Positions 1-5,744 are shown, numbered from the stretch's first letter. The stretch is 8,247 bases of DNA from an uncultured Eubacteriales bacterium (GCA_900543755.1 UQSP01000058.1:1-8247), one strand, 5' to 3'. Notes: generated by a model not told the origin, from the sequence alone. Numbers and translations are program-made.

Positions 1-61
1 GTTTACATAAGGATAAAAGCTTTGTTTTATAAATTTATCCGAAAAATATACAGTCATTAAT

Positions 62-109
62 CAAAAAAACAAAAAAGGCTTTAATCCTTTTGGGGAATAA
101 AAGCCTTTT
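62..109 (-). terminator. Rho-independent terminator of the trxB-to-hydrolase operon
   Basis: Perfect 10-bp inverted arms (AAAAGGCTTT at 73-82 and AAAGCCTTTT at 100-109) enclose a 17-base loop. On the minus strand the hairpin is followed by a T-rich tract interrupted by one G (76 down to about 63). It lies about 70 bases past the stop of the hydrolase gene and is the natural end of that transcription unit. The A-run on the other side means it could also work weakly for plus-strand transcription. Confidence 0.85.
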
Positions 110-180
110 CTGAACAATTCTTATATTTTTTACTCTTTTAAAATCCGTCGTCACACAACGTTTTGTATTTTTACCGACGC

Positions 181-1026
181 TCAGTTTTTCTTTTTGTTTT
201 TAAGCGAAGGAAGCGACTGTAAAAAGTCAGCCGCAAGGTCAAGCCAGCACTTCGACCTTTCGAAAACTTTTACTCCGTCAGCGTGGTTAGTGCGTTCGTC
301 GCAGGTTGCAGCGCCGTGCCATCCGTCAGGGAAAATATGGCACTCGCATTTGACTTTATTTTTGAGGAGCGCGGAAGTATACAGCACGGTAGCCATGGGG
401 TCTACACTGTTATCCTCCGCCGTGGTCCAGATAAAGCAGGGCGGGTTTAAGGGACTTACCGTCTTTTCCAGCGACAAAGCCTCCGCCTCGGGGCAATGCA
501 CGTCCTCTATACCCAAAAGATTTCTGAACGAACCCTGATGAGATTCGGGCGTAATTACGGGATACCCGAGAACGACTCCCGCGGGACGCGCGTCCAGCGT
601 TTTACCCTTCATGACGGGCACGGGCAGATTGTCGCAGAAGTTGGCAAGCGTCGCCGTAAGATGTCCGCCCGCCGAGAAACCTATGACGAATATGCGGTTT
701 TTGTCTATTCCCAGTTTCTTGGCATTGCGCTTAAGGTAATCCACCGTTGCGGCAAGCTGATTAATCGAAGTCGGATACCTGTAATCGGGCGCGACGCCGT
801 ACTTAAGCACAAAAGCGTTGTAGTGGCGATTGAAAAAATCAACCGCAATCGGGTCCGCTTCCCGCTCCGACACAAAGTGATATCCGCCGCCGGGCGCAAC
901 CACCATTGCGGGCAGATTCTTATTGAACGGTCCTATTTCACCGTCCGCTTTATGTAAAAAGCATTTTATTGGCGTAGGCGCATTTAACCCGTAAATGTCT
1001 GCAATATCCACTGTCTTGATTTCCAT
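181..1026 (-). CDS. Alpha/beta hydrolase, acetyl-esterase/carboxylesterase-like
   Basis: A 281-residue cytoplasmic protein with no signal peptide or membrane segment. The serine-hydrolase layout is complete: an oxyanion-hole loop PGGGY (residues 45-49), the nucleophile elbow GFSAG (116-120, Ser118), an acidic residue in TAEDNSVD (Asp205 most likely, Asp209 alternative), and the catalytic His237 in DGWHG. This matches the Aes/BD-FAE-like esterases that act on short acyl esters, including acetylated sugars; the substrate cannot be read from sequence. Length is normal for the family. The ATG has a Shine-Dalgarno (GAGAGGA, 1034-1040) seven bases upstream. It starts only 16 bases after the nitroreductase stop, so it is the last gene of the same operon. 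Its link to the redox genes is positional only. Confidence 0.85.
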   Translation of the reverse strand: MEIKTVDIADIYGLNAPTPIKCFLHKADGEIGPFNKNLPAMVVAPGGGYHFVSEREADPIAVDFFNRHYNAFVLKYGVAPDYRYPTSINQLAATVDYLKRNAKKLGIDKNRIFVIGFSAGGHLTATLANFCDNLPVPVMKGKTLDARPAGVVLGYPVITPESHQGSFRNLLGIEDVHCPEAEALSLEKTVSPLNPPCFIWTTAEDNSVDPMATVLYTSALLKNKVKCECHIFPDGWHGAATCDERTNHADGVKVFERSKCWLDLAADFLQSLPSLKNKKKN

Positions 1027-1042
1027 ATTATTTTCCTCTCGA

Positions 1043-1594
1043 TTATAAAATAATTATTTCGTTTGTTTTGGGTTTTGAAAGAATAGTTTCGCCCGCGGCG
1101 TAGCCTAAAGCGCAACAGCCGTAGACTTTGTATCCTTTTTCCATGCCGGCCTTTGTCAGTACGGCGTTTATTGCCTTTTCGTCAGAGCGGTCGGTAAGCT
1201 GATTTATCCAGCAGCTTCCCAACCCCGCGTCAAGCGCGGCAAGAAACATATTTTCCAATGCGCAGGCGCAATCCTCCTTGGGTCTAAACGAATCGGGCGA
1301 ATTGCAAACCGCGATAAGCACAGGCGCTTCGTAAAAGAAATTAAACTTTCCCGACTCGCTTCTTCCCTTTATACGTGCGCGAGTAGCCTCGTCAGAACCG
1401 CTTTCCACCGCCTCGTTAAGACTGTTTAACAAATTTTTATCCGTTATCGCGATAAACTGACGGCTTTGATTATTCAACGCACTGGGCGCGTAAGCACCCG
1501 CCTTAAGCACGTATTCCAGCTTTTCCCTTTCCACCGCACGGTCCGAGTATTTCCTGACGCTGCGGCGGGCAAAAAGAGCTTCTTTGACTTCCAT
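1043..1594 (-). CDS. Nitroreductase-family FMN-dependent oxidoreductase
   Basis: A 183-residue member of the nitroreductase flavoprotein family, which usually works as an FMN-binding homodimer reducing nitro compounds, quinones or flavins with NAD(P)H. Visible signatures are the N-terminal FMN-phosphate motif RRSVRKY (residues 10-16), the APSALNNQ segment (36-43) that normally lines the flavin, and the conserved helix with ENMFLAALDAGLGSCWI (about 114-130). The frame runs upstream to a possible TTG at 1636, but the ATG at 1594 is preferred: a strong GGGGAGGA (1603-1610) sits eight bases before it and homologues begin just before the RRS motif. It follows the zinc-ribbon gene after 78 bases with no clear promoter or terminator, so co-transcription is likely. 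Physiological substrate unknown; the family often serves redox or xenobiotic detoxification, which would fit its neighbours. Confidence 0.88.
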   Translation of the reverse strand: MEVKEALFARRSVRKYSDRAVEREKLEYVLKAGAYAPSALNNQSRQFIAITDKNLLNSLNEAVESGSDEATRARIKGRSESGKFNFFYEAPVLIAVCNSPDSFRPKEDCACALENMFLAALDAGLGSCWINQLTDRSDEKAINAVLTKAGMEKGYKVYGCCALGYAAGETILSKPKTNEIIIL

Positions 1595-1602
1595 TCGATT
1601 AA

Positions 1603-1610
1603 TCCTCCCC
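1603..1610 (-). promoter_or_regulatory. Shine-Dalgarno that fixes the nitroreductase start
   Basis: GGGGAGGA on the minus strand, eight bases before the ATG at 1594. No comparable site precedes the longer TTG start at 1636, so the shorter 183-residue product is the supported one. Confidence 0.8.
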
Positions 1611-1672
1611 TGAGAAAACCTGTTTATCAAGCGCAAAACGCATTGTGTTGAGCTGACAAACGTACAAAAAAT

Positions 1673-1867
1673 TTATTTACCGCAACCCTTGCAAGTGGCG
1701 CAGTGCCCGCTGCACTCGCCTTTATGCACGGAATTGACCCAACACTTTCCGCTGTACTTCTGCTCGGTTTCGCCGCCGCAGACAGGGCACGCGGGATATT
1801 TGCCGTCACGCGTAAATTCTTCGAACACGTGACCGCAAGCCTTGCATTTAAATTCCATAAACGCCAT
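1673..1867 (-). CDS. Small FmdB-like zinc-ribbon protein with a cysteine-rich tail
   Basis: A 64-residue protein with nine cysteines. The N-terminal half is an FmdB/rubredoxin-like zinc ribbon: CKAC (Cys8, Cys11) and CPVC (Cys27, Cys30) would hold one zinc or iron ion. The C-terminal tail adds Cys42 and a dense cluster with spacing C-x3-C-x2-C-x2-C (Cys52, 56, 59, 62), which is not part of the basic ribbon and could bind a second metal or take part in thiol exchange. ATG at 1867 has an excellent Shine-Dalgarno (GGAGGTGG, 1872-1879); the internal Met4 is too far from it. The site lies just past the trxB stop, 15 bases separating the genes, so the two are almost certainly co-transcribed. The family is poorly characterised; a redox-partner or metal-sensing role is inference from position and composition. 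Confidence 0.82.
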   Translation of the reverse strand: MAFMEFKCKACGHVFEEFTRDGKYPACPVCGGETEQKYSGKCWVNSVHKGECSGHCATCKGCGK

Positions 1868-1882
1868 AAAACCACCTCCGCA

Positions 1883-2743
1883 TCAAATACGGTTAATATA
1901 TTTAAGAGCGGCCTGCGCCGCAATCGCGCCGTCGGATGCGGCAGTCACAATCTGCCGTAGATTTTTGACGCGGATATCGCCCGCCGCAAAAACTCCGGGA
2001 ACGGAAGTCATCATGTTTTCGTCCGTGTAAACGTAACCCCTTTCGTCCGTCTTCACCTGACCCGCAATCATATAAGTCACGGGAGTATACCCTGCGGATA
2101 TAAACACACATGAAACTTCAAGCGTTTTCTTTTCGCCGTCTGCGCTCATTGTTTCGATAGCGTGAAGAGGGTTTCCGATAAGTGCGGTAACGGTTGCGTC
2201 CATGTTTTCCGCGCCCTCGACTTTATCGCCGCCGCGCACGATGTAATAAACCTTGCCCGCGATATTCTTAAGATACAGGGCCGCCTCCCGCGCCTTATCC
2301 CCGAAGCCGGCAACGGCAACCGTCTTTCCTTTAAAAAAGCCGCCGTCGCAAGTTGCGCAGTAACTGACGCCGCTGCCCAGAAGCTCCTCCTCGCCGCTGA
2401 GTCCCAGGCTTTTCGCCTTACAGCCCGTCGCAACGATTATTGCGCGCGCCTCAAGGACTTTACCGTCGGAAAGAGTGACCGTCTTTGCCGTTGCATCCAC
2501 GCTTTTCGCACCCGAATAAACGATTTCGCAGCCGAAGGCTTTTGCCTGCTTCATCATATTGTCTATAAGCTCGTAACCCGAAACGGAAACAAAGCCCGGA
2601 TAGTTTACGATGTCGTTGATAACTCCTGCCTGACCGCCTGCGGGAACGGGTTCCAGCACAACGGTCTTGCGGTTTGCCCTGCCTAAATATATCGCCGCGG
2701 TAAGCCCGGCAGGCCCTCCGCCTATAACGATTGCGTCGTACAT
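1883..2743 (-). CDS. trxB: Thioredoxin reductase-like flavoprotein with altered NADPH site
   Basis: A 286-residue pyridine-nucleotide-disulfide oxidoreductase of the low-molecular-weight thioredoxin reductase type, which passes electrons through FAD and a redox disulfide to thioredoxin. Present: the FAD dinucleotide-binding GGGPAG (residues 8-13), the GGQAG and NYPGF segment (36-51), the redox pair CATC (Cys129, Cys132), and the second FAD contact FAAGDIR (252-258) with the LRQIVTAASDGAIAA helix. Odd: the NADPH domain keeps GFGDKA (146-151), but the expected HRRxxxR motif is replaced by VRGGDKVEG (169-177), and the domain looks shortened by roughly 20-25 residues against the usual 305-320. 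It may therefore use NADPH poorly or take electrons from another donor; ferredoxin-dependent flavin thioredoxin reductases of clostridia also lack canonical NADPH motifs. First gene of a four-gene operon, with a consensus promoter and the best Shine-Dalgarno in the window. Confidence 0.9.
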   Translation of the reverse strand: MYDAIVIGGGPAGLTAAIYLGRANRKTVVLEPVPAGGQAGVINDIVNYPGFVSVSGYELIDNMMKQAKAFGCEIVYSGAKSVDATAKTVTLSDGKVLEARAIIVATGCKAKSLGLSGEEELLGSGVSYCATCDGGFFKGKTVAVAGFGDKAREAALYLKNIAGKVYYIVRGGDKVEGAENMDATVTALIGNPLHAIETMSADGEKKTLEVSCVFISAGYTPVTYMIAGQVKTDERGYVYTDENMMTSVPGVFAAGDIRVKNLRQIVTAASDGAIAAQAALKYINRI

Positions 2744-2750
2744 AATTTAT

Positions 2751-2760
2751 ACCTCCTTAA
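2751..2760 (-). promoter_or_regulatory. Very strong Shine-Dalgarno of trxB
   Basis: TTAAGGAGGT on the minus strand, a near-complete complement of the 16S rRNA tail, seven bases before the ATG. It begins only one base after the -10 box of the proximal promoter, so the predicted transcript would start inside or at the edge of this site. Confidence 0.85.
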
Positions 2761-2761
2761 A

Positions 2762-2790
2762 ATTATAACGCTGTTTAGCCGGCAAGTCAA
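2762..2790 (-). promoter_or_regulatory. Sigma-A promoter of the trxB operon
   Basis: Minus strand: -35 TTGACT (2785-2790, five of six consensus bases), a 17-base spacer, and -10 TATAAT (2762-2767, six of six). Expected +1 is about 2755-2758, giving a leader of only 12-15 bases. It is the only strong promoter visible for the four redox-type genes downstream. Confidence 0.85.
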
Positions 2791-2825
2791 GGAACTTTAT
2801 TATAAATAAGAAGCCGAACAGCGTG

Positions 2826-2854
2826 CAAATAAGTATCTGAAATTTACTTATTTG
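2826..2854. repeat. Perfect dyad, possible operator upstream of trxB
   Basis: Arms CAAATAAGTA (2826-2835) and TACTTATTTG (2845-2854) are exact inverse complements separated by nine bases. The centre (2840) is about 85 bases upstream of the predicted trxB start. No T-run follows on either strand, so it is not a terminator. A regulator binding site is the likeliest reading, but no known operator consensus is matched with certainty. Confidence 0.55.
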
Positions 2855-2895
2855 ATTGTCTGCGATAATATACAAACTTAAACCGTATCGGGAAT

Positions 2896-2923
2896 ATTAT
2901 ATGCAAATATGTGCGTATGTCGA
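2896..2923 (-). promoter_or_regulatory. Candidate distal promoter for trxB
   Basis: Minus strand: TCGACA (2918-2923, five of six), a 16-base spacer, and TATAAT (2896-2901, six of six). Predicted start near 2889. A transcript from here would carry the dyad at 2826-2854 in its leader. The surrounding AT-richness makes chance matches more likely than for the proximal promoter. Confidence 0.4.
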
Positions 2924-3003
2924 CTTTAAAAATTATGCTTCCCGCCTACGCAGAAGAAAAATTTTAAGTTTAATTTTATAAATTTCTATCGAATGAACGA
3001 TTT

Positions 3004-3047
3004 GTACAAAACAAAACGCCTCCGCGGCAATGCGCGGACGGCGTTTT
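3004..3047 (-). terminator. Rho-independent terminator of ypeB
   Basis: Arms AAAACGCC (3013-3020) and GGCGTTTT (3040-3047), continued inward by TCCGCG/CGCGGA with one bulged base, make a 14-bp GC-rich stem with a four-base loop. On the minus strand the stem is followed by TTTTGTTTTGT. It lies about 37 bases past the ypeB stop and ends the spoIIR-sleB-ypeB unit. Confidence 0.88.
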
Positions 3048-3083
3048 ATGTTTTCCCGTTTATCCTCCCGGAAAACAGGATTA

Positions 3084-4415
3084 TTACATTATCATACTTC
3101 CCTGACCGGAATCGATTACACGCAACACGTCTACCTGAGCGCCGTTTTCGGCGTCGACGTAAATGAAGTAATCAAGACCCTTGTAGCTGCCGTAAACTTC
3201 GTAACAGAATTTTTCCGTTTCGCCGTCGGGAATTACGGCAAGCGAAACTTTTTCCACCGTAATTTTGGGATTGACCAGCGACCTTACGGTTTTTTCCGAA
3301 ACGGTAGGAGCAAGTTCGCGCTCGTGATGAGCGGAACAGTACCCCGTTGCCTCGCAGCCCAAAATGGTGCCGTCGTCAAGCGCAACCTTGACTTTTACAA
3401 GGTCCGTGTAATAGGTTACTTCGTTTTCCACCGGCGCGAGATTGACGAATCCAACGCCGTTTTCGCTGTTGTACCAAACGGGCTGAAGATTTTCGTAGCC
3501 TAATTCGGTAATTCTGTCGGTAGCGATACGGCATGCCTGTTCCTGAGTCAAGGTAACTCCGCTAACGTCTTTGGTACGGTTAAAGCCGATAATCATTCCG
3601 CCTTTTTTGGAAACCGACACATACGCATCGTAGCCGTCCACATTGCCCTCTATCTCGTAAACCTTCGTTTTGCCGTCGGTCTCGCCCTTATAAACGGCGT
3701 CTTTAAGTCCGAACAGCCTGACGGCTTTTTCCAAAGCCTGTTCGCTGCTGATTTCTTCAAGAGCGTCTATGGCATGAAAACAGTATTTCTTGGAATCGGA
3801 AAAAGGACCGTCGTAAATAAGTTCGGGGTATTCGATGCTGTTGTTTTCCATGTCCTCGAAAGAAAATTCAAGGTCAAGCGACAACAGTCTTTTTTCACCC
3901 ACGCATTCGGTAATCTTTTTTCCCTCGGTAGCCTGCACGATGTCTTTAAGGTTTTGATTTATGTTGCGCGCGGCAATATAAAGCGTTTCAGCCTGTCCTG
4001 CAAAATTTTCGGTATCGCCGCCCTTCATAATGGCAGACGAATACGACTGACACCAGTCGCCCACCTGATTGAAGTATTTGCTTGTCTTGCGTATGTTACC
4101 CATATCCAGCGGAAGCGCCGACAAAGAAGACTCGGCAAGCTCGGCCTGGGCAAGCGTTTCGTTTATAATGGGTATGCTTTCCGCCTCGGAAGAGGCGACC
4201 ATCAGCTTTGACAGATTGACTTCGAGATTGTTGACGCTGTCGCACATATCGTAAAGCGCGCGTGAATAAACGCTTTCAAGCGCACTTTGCCTTTTTGCGC
4301 TTTCGGCATTGATTACCACGGTACCTGCAATCAGCACGGCACTGAGCACCAAAAGCGCGGCAACCGCCGCAATCAGCAGAATGGGATAATTTTTCTTTTT
4401 TTCGGTTGTTCTCAT
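3084..4415 (-). CDS. ypeB: Germination protein YpeB (PepSY domains)
   Basis: A 443-residue membrane-anchored protein, close to the 450 residues of Bacillus YpeB. YpeB is needed for assembly and stability of the cortex-lytic enzyme SleB in the dormant spore. One N-terminal transmembrane helix (about 11-34) follows a basic start; a mostly helical region rich in Leu, Glu and Ser spans about 40-200. Three PepSY-like repeats follow (about 221-281, 287-358 and 365-431), each with a helix followed by a beta hairpin such as YDAYVSVSKKGGMI and LDYFIYVDAENGAQV. The AHHEREL and VNPKITVE segment (about 362-389) resembles the conserved YpeB C-terminal core. Its Shine-Dalgarno AAGGAG (4425-4430) overlaps the last base of the sleB stop codon, with 14 bases between the genes, so translation is probably coupled. 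The adjacent sleB makes the identification firm. Confidence 0.93.
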   Translation of the reverse strand: MRTTEKKKNYPILLIAAVAALLVLSAVLIAGTVVINAESAKRQSALESVYSRALYDMCDSVNNLEVNLSKLMVASSEAESIPIINETLAQAELAESSLSALPLDMGNIRKTSKYFNQVGDWCQSYSSAIMKGGDTENFAGQAETLYIAARNINQNLKDIVQATEGKKITECVGEKRLLSLDLEFSFEDMENNSIEYPELIYDGPFSDSKKYCFHAIDALEEISSEQALEKAVRLFGLKDAVYKGETDGKTKVYEIEGNVDGYDAYVSVSKKGGMIIGFNRTKDVSGVTLTQEQACRIATDRITELGYENLQPVWYNSENGVGFVNLAPVENEVTYYTDLVKVKVALDDGTILGCEATGYCSAHHERELAPTVSEKTVRSLVNPKITVEKVSLAVIPDGETEKFCYEVYGSYKGLDYFIYVDAENGAQVDVLRVIDSGQGSMIM

Positions 4416-4429
4416 AGCTTCAAACTCCT

Positions 4430-5122
4430 TTAAGCGCGCGCAAACGAATGTCTGCCGATTGTAAGCTCCACCTTAAGCGACCATATCCATTTGCTGGTTG
4501 CCGTCGCGGGATTGTAGTAATACAAGCATCCGTTAGTGGGGTCCCAGCCGTTAAGCGCGTCGCGCGCCGCTTTGTAAGCCGTTTCGTTGGGGGTCAGATT
4601 AATCTGACCGTCGCTTACCGCGGTAAATGCGCCCGGCTGATAAATTACGCCCGATACCGTATTGGGGAACGAGGAGTTTCTTACGCGGTTAAGCACTACC
4701 GCCGCGACCGCCACCTGCCCCGTATAAGGCTCTCCCCTCGCTTCGGAATATACGCACCTTGCAAGAAGGTTGAGTTCCGTAGACGAAAGCGACGTGCTGC
4801 CGCTTTGGCTTAGCGTTACGCCCAGTGCCTTTTCGGTTTTGGCTCCCACTATTCCGTCAGCCACAAGTCCTTTATCGCGCTGAAAGCTCTTGACTGCGGC
4901 AAGCGTGCGGCTTCCCCAGATACCGTCCACCTTATAAGTGTAATATTTAAGGTTATAAAGCCGCTGCTGCACAATTTTGATATTCTCCGTAGTGTCGCCC
5001 TTTACAATGTTTTTGGCCTCCGCGTTGCCGCAAACAAAACACATCGAACCGAGTAACAACACAATCCCGAGAATAACAAGAACAATGCGCGAAAGAAATC
5101 TTCTTTTTTCCTTTACAAGCAT
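4430..5122 (-). CDS. sleB: Spore cortex-lytic enzyme SleB
   Basis: A 230-residue exported enzyme; SleB is a lytic transglycosylase that breaks muramic-lactam-containing spore cortex peptidoglycan during germination. Order of parts: basic N-terminus and hydrophobic export segment (about 11-35), a PG_binding_1 domain (about 45-101, with VDGIWGSRTLAAVKSFQ and ADGIVG), a short Ser/Thr-rich linker (102-114), and the Hydrolase_2/SleB catalytic domain (about 117-227). The YSEARGE motif (125-131) carries Glu127, the expected catalytic acid; the closing segment with IGRHSFA fits the family. An earlier GTG at 5179 would add 19 hydrophilic residues inside spoIIR, but the ATG at 5122 has a good GGAGGAGA (5131-5138) and puts the signal segment at the N-terminus. 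It follows spoIIR after 23 bases and precedes its partner ypeB. Confidence 0.94.
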   Translation of the reverse strand: MLVKEKRRFLSRIVLVILGIVLLLGSMCFVCGNAEAKNIVKGDTTENIKIVQQRLYNLKYYTYKVDGIWGSRTLAAVKSFQRDKGLVADGIVGAKTEKALGVTLSQSGSTSLSSTELNLLARCVYSEARGEPYTGQVAVAAVVLNRVRNSSFPNTVSGVIYQPGAFTAVSDGQINLTPNETAYKAARDALNGWDPTNGCLYYYNPATATSKWIWSLKVELTIGRHSFARA

Positions 5123-5130
5123 TTTTTTAT

Positions 5131-5138
5131 TCTCCTCC
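5131..5138 (-). promoter_or_regulatory. Shine-Dalgarno that fixes the sleB start
   Basis: GGAGGAGA on the minus strand, eight bases before the ATG at 5122 and seven bases after the spoIIR stop. It favours the 230-residue SleB over the longer GTG-started form overlapping spoIIR. Confidence 0.8.
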
Positions 5139-5145
5139 GTTTTTT

Positions 5146-5685
5146 TCAGGCGGTTTCGCCTTTGACGTATTTGTCCCACAGCTCCTTGATTTTCGATTTG
5201 TACTTAAAGCCCTCGCCTGCCTCGGTGCTGACGAAACATAAAGGCGGATAAATAACGCACCACCAGTTGTCGCCCTCGCCGCTGCCAAGATTGATGATAA
5301 GCGCGTCGTAAAATCCCGATTCGACTACAACGTTTTCATACGCGCGGGTGGGAAAAAACTCGTTGTTGAGTTTAGCCTCCGCTCCGTAAAAAAATCCGTT
5401 GTCCGTAAGGACTTCTTCGGCACGCGACTCTATTTCGTCAAGGCTTTTTTCAAGAATTCCGTAAGCTTCGTCAAAAGTATTTACGCCGTTCAAAGCCCCC
5501 GTAAGGTAATTTGTAACGGCTTCCTTGACAAGCATTTTGACGGCCTGATCGTCATCGTCGTTGCTGTCAGCCCGAATATGTATTCTTAAAAGACTGTATT
5601 CGGCGCTGTCGTTATTATGCGCGTTGCAGCCGCAAAATATCATAAAAATACAAAAACTTAAAAGTAAACACAATATTTTTTTCAT
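5146..5685 (-). CDS. spoIIR: Stage II sporulation protein R (SpoIIR)
   Basis: A 179-residue secreted signalling protein. SpoIIR is made in the forespore under sigma-F, exported to the intermembrane space, and triggers SpoIIGA to process pro-sigma-E in the mother cell. Signatures: LLRIHIRADSNDDDDQAVK (about 32-50), the FPTRAYENVV segment (111-120), and the hallmark GEGDNWWCVIYPPLCF (136-151). The N-terminus (1-19) is a hydrophobic signal; Cys18 and Cys20 lie at its end, so lipid attachment is possible though the lipobox is not classical. The frame extends 16 residues further upstream, but the ATG at 5685 is chosen because it starts exactly at the signal peptide and has GGGAGA upstream. That site lies inside the ispE terminator hairpin. 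First gene of the apparent spoIIR-sleB-ypeB unit. Confidence 0.94.
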   Translation of the reverse strand: MKKILCLLLSFCIFMIFCGCNAHNNDSAEYSLLRIHIRADSNDDDDQAVKMLVKEAVTNYLTGALNGVNTFDEAYGILEKSLDEIESRAEEVLTDNGFFYGAEAKLNNEFFPTRAYENVVVESGFYDALIINLGSGEGDNWWCVIYPPLCFVSTEAGEGFKYKSKIKELWDKYVKGETA

Positions 5686-5686
5686 T

Positions 5687-5725
5687 AAAAAAAATCTCCC
5701 TGCCGCTGTTTGCGACAGGAAGATT
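5687..5725 (-). terminator. Terminator of ispE, overlapping the spoIIR ribosome binding site
   Basis: Minus strand: 5' arm TCTTCCTGTCGC (5723-5712), loop AAACA (5711-5707), 3' arm GCGGCAGGGAGA (5706-5695), then eight T residues (5694-5687) and the spoIIR ATG at 5685. The stem is 12 bp with two G-U pairs, or 14 bp if two flanking A-U pairs are counted. It starts 20 bases after the ispE stop. The 3' arm contains GGGAGA, the only Shine-Dalgarno available to spoIIR. Confidence 0.85.
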
Positions 5726-5744
5726 ATTGACAAAACACAAATGT

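Larger units (their letters stand above)
2791..3012. other. AT-rich intergenic stretch between ypeB and trxB
   Basis: About 220 bases with no credible gene on either strand. Contents: the dyad at 2826-2854, a possible distal promoter at 2896-2923, and otherwise AT-rich sequence. I see no riboswitch, T-box or tRNA-like fold. It may serve as an upstream regulatory region for trxB. Confidence 0.6.

Noticed and set aside
11..40. Inverted repeat GGATAAA/TTTATCC near the contig start
   Set aside because: Seven-base AT-rich arms with a 16-base gap at a contig edge; too weak to call, and the better terminator lies just beside it.
1595..1636. Longer nitroreductase starting at TTG 1636
   Set aside because: No Shine-Dalgarno and no family match in the extra residues; GGGGAGGA precedes the ATG at 1594.
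2799..2827. Additional TATAAT at 2799-2804 as a trxB promoter
   Set aside because: The -35 position (TGCACG) matches only three of six bases; likely AT-rich background.
5123..5179. Longer SleB starting at GTG 5179
   Set aside because: It would overlap spoIIR and add a hydrophilic extension before the signal segment; the ATG at 5122 has the better ribosome binding site.
5686..5733. Longer SpoIIR starting at 5733
   Set aside because: The extra residues are encoded by the ispE terminator hairpin and precede a clear signal peptide with its own Met.
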